From: Lentimicrobium sp.
Lineage (GTDB): Bacteria; Bacteroidota; Bacteroidia; Bacteroidales; Lentimicrobiaceae
NCBI GenBank assembly: GCA_019429275.1
Contig: JAHYJC010000014.1
Location: forward strand, 31,209 to 95,208
DNA: 64,000 nt
Direction of reading: 5' to 3'
Part shown: piece after piece, positions 50,978-60,242 of the stretch
Layout: each line of letters begins with the position of its first letter
Numbering within the stretch: position 1 is the first letter of the stretch
Notes under the pieces: model-generated
The model's input: the letters and a program-made list of their open reading frames with translations, nothing else
What the model was told of the DNA's origin: nothing
The model's database searches: none
Translations under genes and position numbers: made by a program

Positions 50978-51540
50978 AGACAGTAATTATTATGTTGTGA
51001 AAACATCTATGGCGGGGAAACTCGCCTTTTTTTATTTTCAAAAAATCTAACTATTGTTATTAAAAATCGAATCATTAATCAAATGCCCTATCGCTTAAAA
51101 CAATAATATTGAAATACACCTCAATTTCAATTAAGCCCGTTTCAAATGTATTAAATAAAAATCAAAGATAAATGACAAAATATTAAAATAATATTAATAT
51201 AAACATGATGCTTATATATAGCATTGACAAGTTTATGTTTGTAACATTGACTTAATACAATGTCAAAGGGGTTCACAGGCAACCAGGTTATCAGCATTAG
51301 GTTGCGTGGGGCTATTTTATACTCAAAACCCACTTTCACACAAATGGACAGGGCCTTTTGAAGTCGCAAAGGGCTTTGATAGTTTTTAGGCTTACACCTG
51401 TTAATACTCTGATTATGAATACCATTTCTTTCCACAAAAATTAATTTAAGAATTTATACAATTTCCATTGCAGGAAATGAAAATATTTGTAAATTTGCGT
51501 CCTCATAGAGAGCTAGTATCAGTAAAGATATTCAGTCAAT

Positions 51541-51615
51541 GGGAGCATAGCTCAGCTGGTTCAGAGCACCTGCCTTACAAGCAGGGGGTCACAGGTTCGA
51601 ACCCTGTTGCTCCCA
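51541..51615 (+). tRNA. tRNA-Val (anticodon TAC)
   Basis: GGGAGCA...CCTGCCTTACAAGCAGG...CAGGTTCGAACCCTG...TGCTCCCA. Confidence 0.96.
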
Positions 51616-51618
51616 CTC

Positions 51619-51668
51619 TTAAAAACAACCACTTACAATTAATTTTGTAGGTGGTTTTTGTTTTTTTG
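51619..51668 (+). terminator. Terminator after tRNA-Val
   Basis: AACCACTTACAA-TTAATT-TTGTAGGTGGTT hairpin followed by T run. Confidence 0.8.
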
Positions 51669-51929
51669 CATTTTATTTACATTTTTCAATTCTGAACTGA
51701 ATTGCTGATACCGCCTTTTATAACATCAGGTAATCTATAATTCATTCTTAAACAACATTCTTAATTTGTCGTTTCTTTAATTCCGTTAAAAAAAACAACT
51801 TCTTTACTGCAGAGATTTCAAAATCGTAATTTTTCAACAATAAGGTAATTTTTGCAGGCTTCCTCAGCCTATTGCTGTTTTTCTTAGCTTTACAGTCTTA
51901 AACAGAGTTGATCATTTAAACCGGGTTTT

Positions 51930-52424
51930 ATGTTTCCTTACCGCATTGGATTGGGCTTTGATGTTCATAAGCTGGCGCCGGGATTGCCTTTTTTCTTGGG
52001 GGGAGTAAAGATAAATCACCATTCGGGTGCAGTCGGACACTCTGATGCCGACGTTTTGCTCCACGCCATTTGCGATGCTTTGCTGGGGGCAGCCGGATTA
52101 AGAGATATAGGTTATCATTTTCCTGATACAGATGCCAGCCTTAAGGGCATTGACAGTAAGATTCTATTGGATCGTACCGTCAACCTTCTGGAAGAAAAAG
52201 GCTGGAAAACAGGAAATATTGATTGTACCATTGCCCTTCAGGCGCCCAAAATATCGCCATATATTCCTGAAATGCAGGCTTGTATTGAAAAAATAACAAA
52301 ATCAGGCCTCGGCAGTGTTTCGGTTAAAGCGACCACCACCGAAGAGCTGGGTTTTACAGGACGCAAAGAGGGAGTCGCAGCCTGGGCTGTTGCAATTATT
52401 TTTAAAGAAGAAACAAGTATATAG
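51930..52424 (+). CDS. ispF: 2-C-methyl-D-erythritol 2,4-cyclodiphosphate synthase
   Basis: RIGLGFDVHKL, GHSDADVLLHAICDALLGAAGLRDIG, KATTTEELGFTGRKEGVAAWAV. Confidence 0.96.
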   Translation: MFPYRIGLGFDVHKLAPGLPFFLGGVKINHHSGAVGHSDADVLLHAICDALLGAAGLRDIGYHFPDTDASLKGIDSKILLDRTVNLLEEKGWKTGNIDCTIALQAPKISPYIPEMQACIEKITKSGLGSVSVKATTTEELGFTGRKEGVAAWAVAIIFKEETSI

Positions 52425-52440
52425 TTAGGAGACCCAAATA

Positions 52441-53385
52441 ATGGAAATCAGGTACCTCGAACATTCTCAAATCGATATGGCTGCATGGGATAATTGCATA
52501 AGCAAAGCCGTAAACGGTAATTTATCTGCCTGGTCGTGGTTTTTGAATATGATGAGTTCGGACTGGGATGCGCTGGTTGAGGGAGAATATGAAACGGTTT
52601 TCCCTATGCCTTTCAGAAAAAAAGCCGGAATTTATTATTTATATCAACCTTTCTTTTCCCAGCAACTAGGCATTTTTTCAATTAATCCGTTAACACCTGA
52701 AAAAATCGGACAATTTCTAGATGCAATTCCATCAAAGTTCAGCTATGCCAACATCAACCTTAATTCATTCAACAAGCCTGATCCGGATAAATATAAAATC
52801 ATCAATAACTTAAACCATGAACTCGACCTGATTGAATCTTATGAAATCATCAGAAAATCATATAAAGATAATACCCGAAGAAACATAGTCAGGGCAAATA
52901 AGGAGGGAGTATCGATCAGTACAAATGTAAAACCCGAAGATATAATTAATCTGTTTAAGAGCAACCGGGGAAAGGATTTTAGTCACCTTGGAGAATACGA
53001 CTACCGGAGATTGACAAGGATGATTTATCACAGCCTGGGCATGGGTAAAGCCATTTGCTACGGAGCTTTTACTTCCGACAATTCATTTTGCGCAGGGGCT
53101 ATTTTGCTTTTCAGCCATCGCAAAGTAGTTTTTTTGTTTTCCGGGGTCAACGAAACTGCAAGGAAAAATGGCGCCATGTCGTTATTGATTGACAGGTTTA
53201 TTCAGGATTTGGCAGGCAATCACCTCACACTTGATTTTGAAGGTTCGAATGATGCTAATCTGGCAAGATTCTACAGTAGTTTTGGAGCCAGTGTGCTCCA
53301 TTACCCTACGGTTATAATTAACAGGCTTCTCTGGCCAGTAAAGTTCCTGCCATCGCTCAGGGGAAAATTCAGGAAGATATTTTAG
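52441..53385 (+). CDS. GNAT/FemAB-like acyltransferase
   Basis: Bipartite acetyltransferase-like sequence (YKDNTRRNIVRANKEG; LDFEGSNDANLARFYSSFGA). Confidence 0.7.
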   Translation: MEIRYLEHSQIDMAAWDNCISKAVNGNLSAWSWFLNMMSSDWDALVEGEYETVFPMPFRKKAGIYYLYQPFFSQQLGIFSINPLTPEKIGQFLDAIPSKFSYANINLNSFNKPDPDKYKIINNLNHELDLIESYEIIRKSYKDNTRRNIVRANKEGVSISTNVKPEDIINLFKSNRGKDFSHLGEYDYRRLTRMIYHSLGMGKAICYGAFTSDNSFCAGAILLFSHRKVVFLFSGVNETARKNGAMSLLIDRFIQDLAGNHLTLDFEGSNDANLARFYSSFGASVLHYPTVIINRLLWPVKFLPSLRGKFRKIF

Positions 53386-53440
53386 GTATTAACTGTTTTG
53401 CCTTATATCAGGTTTTCTTTTAAAGATAAATTTTCCGACA

Positions 53441-53468
53441 AAAAAAACCCCATTCGAAAGAAAGGGGA
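53441..53468 (-). terminator. Hairpin terminator downstream of porV
   Basis: Minus strand CCCCTTTCTTTCGAATGGGG followed by T run. Confidence 0.6.
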
Positions 53469-53503
53469 TGATAATGATATTAGTAAGTTTCGGTTTACTG
53501 TGC

Positions 53504-54760
53504 TTATTTGGCAGCCTGCTTCTGGAAAGCCTCAAAATCGAAATGAAGGGTAAAGCGCAGTGTGTTTTCCAGGGGATTTTTTGCTTTTCCGCCGGTTGGA
53601 ATGAGGTAGGCAAAGTCAAGTCCGAATACGTTGTAACGCAGTCCGGCACCAAGGGTAAAGAACTTACGGTCTCCTTTTAGGCGATCTTCATAGAAATATC
53701 CACCCCTGATGGCAAACTGTTTGTCATACCAGTATTCAATTCCGGCTGCAAATGAAAATTCTCTCATCTCTTCTTTGAAACCTCCTGGTGCATCGAAAAA
53801 CGACTGAAACATACCGACAGGGACAGATACATTGGGATCTTTCCCGAATGCGATGAGCTGTTCACCGTCGTCGCCATAAATTGGCAGGCCGGTTGCTGAG
53901 TCGGTTGCATAAATCGGAGGGGTTGGAATGAGAAGTTTATTCACATCAACCATGAATGTCAAACGGTTGTAATCATCAATATCCAGGGTGAGTGAGGGCC
54001 CAAAACGAAGGTTTGTGGGAATAAAATCACGCTGTGTGTTATCGTCGGAGTATGAGATTTTTGAACCTATGTTGCTGATGTTAAGTCCCCAGGCAAAATA
54101 ACCTTCCATGTTCGGGAATTCCACATCATGCTGAGAATAAAGGGCTATATCCGAAGCAACTGAACGACCGGGTTTGGTAGAGGCACCCCCTACACTTTGG
54201 CCCTGAGTCAGATTAGAATTAATAAATCTTGCCGAAACGGCTCCGGAGAGATTTTTGGTAAGTTTTCTTGAATATGCTGCACTGAGCGCAAATTCGTTGG
54301 GCCTGTAATTTCCAATGGTACCTCCCTGAATATCGGTAAATGTGATATCGCCGAGAGAGAAATAAAGCAGCGAACCTGAAATGACCTGATCATCTCCAAG
54401 TTTTGCATACCCCGTAAGATAGGCAAGGTTAATGTCGCTCACAAGTGCACGCAACCATGGGCTGTATGACATTGAAAACCCCATGGAATTTTCGATATAG
54501 GTATATTTTGCCGGATTCCAATGTAGTGAATTGGCATCAGGAGCACTTGAAACCCCTGCTTCGCCCATCCCGGCTGATCGCGCATCAGGCGCTATCTGCA
54601 GGAATGGAACAGAAGAGGTAATAGTATTCAGGTCCTGCCCGATATAAGTAGTGCTTTGTGCTTGAACAATACAGGAAAATGCAGTGAATATCCCGGTAAG
54701 AATACTCAACCGCACAATAGAAGAAATTCGCATAAAACTCGGTTTTGATAAAGTGCGCAA
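53504..54760 (-). CDS. porV: Type IX secretion outer membrane protein PorV
   Basis: VPFLQIAPDARSAGMGEAGVSSAPDANSLHWNPAKY; FGLDFAYLIP C-terminal barrel. Confidence 0.88.
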   Translation of the reverse strand: MRTLSKPSFMRISSIVRLSILTGIFTAFSCIVQAQSTTYIGQDLNTITSSVPFLQIAPDARSAGMGEAGVSSAPDANSLHWNPAKYTYIENSMGFSMSYSPWLRALVSDINLAYLTGYAKLGDDQVISGSLLYFSLGDITFTDIQGGTIGNYRPNEFALSAAYSRKLTKNLSGAVSARFINSNLTQGQSVGGASTKPGRSVASDIALYSQHDVEFPNMEGYFAWGLNISNIGSKISYSDDNTQRDFIPTNLRFGPSLTLDIDDYNRLTFMVDVNKLLIPTPPIYATDSATGLPIYGDDGEQLIAFGKDPNVSVPVGMFQSFFDAPGGFKEEMREFSFAAGIEYWYDKQFAIRGGYFYEDRLKGDRKFFTLGAGLRYNVFGLDFAYLIPTGGKAKNPLENTLRFTLHFDFEAFQKQAAK

Positions 54761-55028
54761 AGTTATTTATAATTTTTGAATATGATGCATTAGAAACGAC
54801 AATGTATCTCTATTATTGCCTTTTTACCCTTCAATTAAATAACACAACAAGAAAAACATTTTTCAGGCAGTAATATTGTGTTGTAATAAAAAATTATATC
54901 CTGTCAGAAAAAGAACAATTCTGACTTCATTTGGTTTGGGTTTCTTACAGATAAAATTTCCATATACATGATTTTTAGTTTAATCTTTAATCAGATTTCT
55001 TTTCTTCAAACCATCAAAAAATCCCGGC

Positions 55029-55053
55029 TACTTTTGCTGAATGCGTATTTTTG
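55029..55053 (+). promoter_or_regulatory. Tandem -7 boxes TACTTTTG and TATTTTTG upstream of peptidase gene
   Basis: Two TAnnTTTG matches 17 bp apart. Confidence 0.45.
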
Positions 55054-55074
55054 CATTAAAAATAAGCATTTCTG

Positions 55075-56805
55075 ATGAACAGACTCCGTTTTCTTGTTAA
55101 TGCATCAATAATTTTTCTGATACTTTTTTATGGAATCAAAAGTTTTGCTCAGCAAAAACAGCAGGAAAATATTTTTGTTTCGCCTGTCGACATTCCTATC
55201 TCTCTTTCAGGAACCTTTGCTGAACTCAGGTCAAACCATTTTCATTCAGGTCTTGACATCAGAACCCAGGGAGTTGAAGGAAAAAAAGTTTTTGCCTGTG
55301 CTGATGGATACGTTTCAAGAATAAGAATTTCGCCTTTTGGGTTTGGGAAAGCCGTTTACATCAAACATCCCGGAGGGCTTACTACGGTATATGCGCATCT
55401 CAGAAATTTTACAAAGGAAATTGATACCTGGGCAAAATCAGAACAGTACAGGCTCAGGAAATTCGATGTGGATTTATATCCGACACCGGATAGGCTGAAA
55501 GTAAAGCAAGGGCAAATCATAGCTTATTCAGGTAATTCAGGATCTTCACAAGGCCCACACCTGCATTTTGAAGTAAGGGATTCAGGTACAGAGGAACCAT
55601 TGGATCCAATACACTTTGGATTTGGTATTAAGGACATTATTCGTCCTGTTATCAATGGGTTTCGCATTTATCCGGCCTCTGACGAAAGCTCAATCAACGG
55701 TAAACCAGAAATTTTTCAGGATGATATAGCAGGATGGGGAAACACATACCGGTTCAGGGCAAAGGACACCATACTGATTTCGGGTGATGTTTTCTTTGGA
55801 CTTGAAGCCTCCGATCTGCTGAATGGCTCGGACAATAAGAACGGAGTTAATATGATGCAGGTATTTGTTGACTCAGTGCTTCATTTTCATTGGGAGGCCA
55901 ACAGATTCAGCTTTGGTGAAACAAGATATATCAACAGTTTCATTGATTATGCAGCATATCACAAAACAGGCAAACGCTACATGCTTACCCGAAAGGCCCC
56001 TCAAAGCAAGTTAAGCATGTATAAATCAATGATTAATGACGGAGTTTTAAAAAGCATTCCGGGAAAAACGCAGCACATCAGAATAATGATAGCTGACGGG
56101 AAAAGAAACGAATCATCATTAAATTTCTTTATTAAAGGCATTGAAGCTAAGGGTGCAATTGCCAGCAGGACTTTAAGTCCCCAGACTTTCAGCTACAGAA
56201 CGCACAACCAGTTTCGCACACCGCACATCAATATTTCACTACCCGGAAAATGCCTGTATGAGGATACACCTTTTGAATATTCAGCAGAACCCTCTGAAAA
56301 ATGGAGTTGTTCAATGATTCACAAAATCCATCACCCCACTGTTCCACTTCATGATTATTTTGACCTGATGATACGTATTGACAGTGCCTGCAGGGCATTA
56401 ACCTCAAAACTGTTTGTAGTAAAACTGAACACAAGCAACAAACCTTCCTATATTGGCGGGGAGGCTGAAGGTAGATACATCAAGGCACGGGCCAGAGAAT
56501 TTGGAACATATACCATCATGGCCGATACAACCGCGCCCACGATCACCCCCATAAATATCAGCAAGGACAAAAATCTGCAAAATCAGATAAGCATTCGTCT
56601 GAATATAACCGACGATTTATCAGGAATCAAAACCTACAATGGATACCTGAATAACAAGTGGATACTGATGGATTATGATGCCAAAAACAATATACTGGAA
56701 TATGCGTTTGACGAAAATCTGCAACCCGGAAAAAATGTTTTCAGAATTGAAGTGACTGATAATGCAGCGAACAAAACTACTTACAGGACAACACTTAATT
56801 ATTAG
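55075..56805 (+). CDS. M23-family metallopeptidase
   Basis: LRSNHFHSGLDIRTQG; GPHLHFEVRDSGTEEPLDP. Confidence 0.9.
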   Translation: MNRLRFLVNASIIFLILFYGIKSFAQQKQQENIFVSPVDIPISLSGTFAELRSNHFHSGLDIRTQGVEGKKVFACADGYVSRIRISPFGFGKAVYIKHPGGLTTVYAHLRNFTKEIDTWAKSEQYRLRKFDVDLYPTPDRLKVKQGQIIAYSGNSGSSQGPHLHFEVRDSGTEEPLDPIHFGFGIKDIIRPVINGFRIYPASDESSINGKPEIFQDDIAGWGNTYRFRAKDTILISGDVFFGLEASDLLNGSDNKNGVNMMQVFVDSVLHFHWEANRFSFGETRYINSFIDYAAYHKTGKRYMLTRKAPQSKLSMYKSMINDGVLKSIPGKTQHIRIMIADGKRNESSLNFFIKGIEAKGAIASRTLSPQTFSYRTHNQFRTPHINISLPGKCLYEDTPFEYSAEPSEKWSCSMIHKIHHPTVPLHDYFDLMIRIDSACRALTSKLFVVKLNTSNKPSYIGGEAEGRYIKARAREFGTYTIMADTTAPTITPINISKDKNLQNQISIRLNITDDLSGIKTYNGYLNNKWILMDYDAKNNILEYAFDENLQPGKNVFRIEVTDNAANKTTYRTTLNY

Positions 56806-56849
56806 TCACAAAAAAATCGTGATAATTTATCTGCACTGAAGTTTGTAGT

Positions 56850-57419
56850 TTAAATGGCTTTATAATTCCTTATCAATAATTCCAGGGGAATGGTGACCAG
56901 GATGCTTTCACTGAGTTTTCCGATTCTGACAAGAACTTTTTTCCTACCCCGGTATTCTATCAGTTCACCCAGCAATCCCATAAATAAACCAGCCTGCACC
57001 ATAATGCTTTCACCTGGTTCAAGTTTTTCACTGACTACTTCGAGTTCAGCACCCTCATTCAGCAATAATCTTACAGATGCAATCTGATTTTCGGGAATCG
57101 GAACTGCCTTTCCTTCAAAAGTCACATACCTGACCAATGAATTCATTGATAACACTTTAAGATAATTTTCTCTGGAAACTTTTACAAAGACATAGGATTT
57201 TAACAAGGGCACTTCCACCCATTTTATCCTATCGCTCCATCTGCGGCTTGTCTTGATAAGCGGAAGATAATGTTCAATGCCCATGCTTTCCAACTCCTTG
57301 GCAGCAACTTTTTCAGCCCTGGATTTTGTGTAGCATGCGTACCAGAATGATTGAGATGAATCAACCATTGTTACCGGTTTTATAGTTTCCTTAGCCAAAA
57401 CACGAATTAAATAAAACAA
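56850..57419 (-). CDS. UpxY-family (NusG-like) transcription antiterminator
   Basis: FWYACYTKSRAEKVAAKELESMGIEHYLPLIKTSRRWSDRIKWVEVPLLKSYVFVKV; KOW-like C-terminus. Confidence 0.85.
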   Translation of the reverse strand: MFYLIRVLAKETIKPVTMVDSSQSFWYACYTKSRAEKVAAKELESMGIEHYLPLIKTSRRWSDRIKWVEVPLLKSYVFVKVSRENYLKVLSMNSLVRYVTFEGKAVPIPENQIASVRLLLNEGAELEVVSEKLEPGESIMVQAGLFMGLLGELIEYRGRKKVLVRIGKLSESILVTIPLELLIRNYKAI

Positions 57420-57512
57420 TTCACAAACCTATGAATTTAAAAAACATGGGTAATGATGAAACCAGAAATTTATAATAAATATACAGAGATAAACATTCCG
57501 AAGGATAAAAGG

Positions 57513-57866
57513 CTAAACCTTAAAACTGATTTCTTTATTCTCTGGAATTGGTGAATGTGCATCATTTTTTAACAACAGCTTTTCGATGTTGATGATTTCG
57601 ACAGGAAGAATTTCGAATGAATCACTTTGAGCACAAGGAATCTCAATCATCTGAAAGGATTGAATTGTACAACCCTCTGGTCCTTTCTTACACCAGGCAA
57701 TAAAAGGCTCTAGATGACCTGGCAATCCTTCGGCTTCAATAAGTATCGATAATCCTAAATATTGGGCGAATCCTCTAATATCGTTTTGTTCTGCAAGCCT
57801 GGCAACCAGATGGCGGAAACCATAGCGATGAATATTTCCGGTTATAAAAATCCTGTATCTTTTCAA
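57513..57866 (-). CDS. Divergent acylphosphatase-like protein
   Basis: RIFITGNIHRYGFRHLVARLAEQNDIRGFAQYLG...IEAEGLPGHLEPFIAWCKKGP. Confidence 0.75.
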   Translation of the reverse strand: MKRYRIFITGNIHRYGFRHLVARLAEQNDIRGFAQYLGLSILIEAEGLPGHLEPFIAWCKKGPEGCTIQSFQMIEIPCAQSDSFEILPVEIINIEKLLLKNDAHSPIPENKEISFKV

Positions 57867-58577
57867 TTTTTTCTAAGTAAGAATATTTATATATTAAATT
57901 ATAATGAAAAGGTAATACCCTTTTCCAAATCTACTTCAATTTAGGGCTGAAATTATAATCAATTTCCCGTAAGCTAAAAAAAAGCTGATTTGAGGCATAT
58001 TTGTTTATCAAACGTAATATTTTTTTTAGTAATCGTAATTCCAAATTGTCATATTTTTATGAATTTACAAATGAATCCGAAGCAGAGAATTAACGAACAT
58101 AAAATCAAAAACAAGCGAGAAAAATTTATTAACATATTGACAATCACATTTAATACAAAAATCTTTAAATAATCACATGACCATACTTCAAAACACAGGA
58201 ATTCGTAATAAGCAGAATAGTTCATTCGTAAGAAACTTTATAAAAAAACTACAAATCCAGTCCAAAGACAGAATTGCGGGTCAATTTTGAAAAGAAGTTA
58301 ATGTTTACCTGACAGTACGACAGAAGTTATATCGTTCCAAGAAATATCTCAAATATTTTTCGAAAAATCTGTTTTGACTATTTGAATCGTTCACGATCAC
58401 AGCAGTTCAATAATAGAATTACCAGGATTCGAGTCTGCAATATATTGATAATCATATAATTTCACCCTCAGCTTTTACTTTTAACATTACTCTGTAATAC
58501 ACAAATTTTCCATCAATAAAAATTATTCCGGCAATTAACTGTGGAAATTAAAAATCACATCTTATTATTATCGAATT

Positions 58578-58620
58578 ATATAAGATTTATGTCGTACTTT
58601 TACGACATTAAATCTTATAT
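58578..58620. promoter_or_regulatory. Long palindrome with putative ArsR operator ATGTCGTA-CTTT-TACGACAT
   Basis: Core 8-bp arms 58589-58608 extended by 11-bp arms ATATAAGATTT/AAATCTTATAT with 1-nt bulge. Confidence 0.7.
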
Positions 58621-58758
58621 AAAGTTCTGGGAATTTTCTCAATTGGCAAAAAATTATGAACATCTTATCTATATTGCTGTTCATCAATACAGACTTTAAC
58701 TTTCAAAGCTTTCATAATCAAAATCAGAATTTCTGAAGCAAACAATTAATCTAAAAAA

Positions 58759-59256
58759 ATGAAGAAAAATTCAATTCTACTTTCAGCCCTCTTCCTGATC
58801 ATCATGATGTCGTGCACTCCTAAGCAAAAAGAGACAAGTCGAACTCAAACCCAGCCACAAATGCAGGAGCAACAGTTAAATAAAACTGTTGTGGATACTT
58901 TAAAATCTACTCCTGTTGTTTCAACTGATAAGTTAGCCCCTGAGCAAACCACAACAGCTGTAGTGCTTAATCCACCTCATGGTCAGCCCGGACATATCTG
59001 CGAAATTCCGGTTGGAAGTCCACTCCCCAGCACACCAGCTAATACAACCACCCAAATTAAAACCAACGAAACTGCTAAACCAGTTGAAACTGCACAACGT
59101 TTAAATCCTCCTCACGGACAACCGGGACACCGCTGTGAAATCCCTGTTGGAGCCCCACTTGATACTCCGGCATCAACTTCAGCACCAGCAGCCAACAGCG
59201 GCTCATTCGCTCCAACTGTTGAAAACGCCTCTCGCCTGAAAACGGGACAGAGATAA
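58759..59256 (+). CDS. Putative lipoprotein with duplicated NPPHGQPGHxCEIPVGxPL motif
   Basis: Lipobox-like IIMMSC; LNPPHGQPGHICEIPVGSPLP and LNPPHGQPGHRCEIPVGAPLD. Confidence 0.8.
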   Translation: MKKNSILLSALFLIIMMSCTPKQKETSRTQTQPQMQEQQLNKTVVDTLKSTPVVSTDKLAPEQTTTAVVLNPPHGQPGHICEIPVGSPLPSTPANTTTQIKTNETAKPVETAQRLNPPHGQPGHRCEIPVGAPLDTPASTSAPAANSGSFAPTVENASRLKTGQR

Positions 59257-59368
59257 GCAGTGTAAAATGATTTTATGCAGATGATGAACACCAAAATTCA
59301 TTATCTGCAGGCCAATATCCAAAAAGATTAATGTAAAAAAAAGGCTTTATCTAAATTTAACTTGAATT

Positions 59369-59388
59369 ATGTCGTATTTTTGCGACAT
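59369..59388 (+). promoter_or_regulatory. Putative ArsR operator overlapping -7 box of arsR promoter
   Basis: ATGTCGTATTTTTGCGACAT inverted repeat; contains TATTTTTG (59375-59382), 18 nt before arsR ATG. Confidence 0.7.
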
Positions 59389-59400
59389 TAAAAACAGTCT

Positions 59401-59736
59401 ATGAATAAATCAGAAAAATTTAATACAACTCAAAAGGAGCTTGCCCGTTTTGCCCGGGTTATCTCCCACCCTGCCCGCCTGGCAATACTTAAATATCTTT
59501 CTGAGACAAAAAGCTGCATTTCGGGTGATATTTCAGATCAATTGCCATTGAGCCGATCTACAGTTTCGCAGCATCTTAAAGAGCTGCGCAATATTGGACT
59601 TATCCACGGCGAAATTGATGGACTGAAGGTAAATTATTGTCTTTGTGCAACAGAAATCAAACGTTTTATGGAGATGTTCGATGTTTTCTTCGAATCTATC
59701 AGGAATGCGGAATTTTCCTGTGAGAAAAAAGTATAA
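59401..59736 (+). CDS. arsR: ArsR-family transcriptional regulator
   Basis: HPARLAILKYL, CISGDISDQLPLSRSTVSQHLKELRNIGLI winged helix. Confidence 0.92.
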   Translation: MNKSEKFNTTQKELARFARVISHPARLAILKYLSETKSCISGDISDQLPLSRSTVSQHLKELRNIGLIHGEIDGLKVNYCLCATEIKRFMEMFDVFFESIRNAEFSCEKKV

Positions 59737-59757
59737 ATTCCGAAAAATGAAACTACC

Positions 59758-60189
59758 ATGAAAATACTTATCATTTGTACCGGTAACTCATGCCGTTCGC
59801 AGATGGCCCACGGCTTTCTACAGTCGTTTGATCAAGATCTTAAGGTATGCTCGGCCGGCACCGAAGTTTCGGGCAAACTTAACCACATAGCAGTTGAAGT
59901 AATGAAAGAAATTGGCATCGATATCAGTCAACATTCTTCCGACTCTGTTGATATGTACCTTACCGAAGATTGGGATTACGTAATTACTGTTTGCGGAGGC
60001 GCCAACGAAGCCTGTCCGGCTTTTCCCGGAAAGGTAAAGCACCGACTTCATATTGGGTTTGATGATCCTTCTCATGCTGTTGGAACCCCAGAATTTATTC
60101 AGAGTGAATTCATTCGCGTTCGTGATGAGATTAAGGAAAAGTTCCGACTGTTTTATAAACAGATTAAAGAAATGCAGACAGATCGTTAG
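59758..60189 (+). CDS. arsC: Arsenate reductase (LMW-PTP/thioredoxin type)
   Basis: ICTGNSCRSQMAHGFL P-loop; VITVCGGANEACPAFPG. Confidence 0.93.
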   Translation: MKILIICTGNSCRSQMAHGFLQSFDQDLKVCSAGTEVSGKLNHIAVEVMKEIGIDISQHSSDSVDMYLTEDWDYVITVCGGANEACPAFPGKVKHRLHIGFDDPSHAVGTPEFIQSEFIRVRDEIKEKFRLFYKQIKEMQTDR

Positions 60190-60242
60190 TAGAATAATGT
60201 AGAATATTAAGCTGAAATCCTCCAAGAAAAAAATCCAGAATC

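Noticed and set aside
51151-51435. 94-aa minus-strand ORF as a real gene
   Set aside because: No recognisable family and skewed composition; treated as possible remnant only.
51468-51650. 60-aa plus-strand ORF (HSSAGSEHLPYKQGVTGSNPVAPT)
   Set aside because: Translation through tRNA-Val.
38775-51668. Simple tRNA-targeted integrative island carrying the CRISPR locus
   Set aside because: The two tRNA 3'-end copies are inverted rather than direct, the tail has a TCC rather than TAC anticodon, and no integrase is present. Kept only as a homology observation.
53468-53680. 70-aa plus-strand ORF
   Set aside because: Antisense to the porV 3' end.
57990-58172. 60-aa plus-strand ORF
   Set aside because: Low-complexity Asn/Ile/Lys-rich translation of A/T-rich intergenic DNA.
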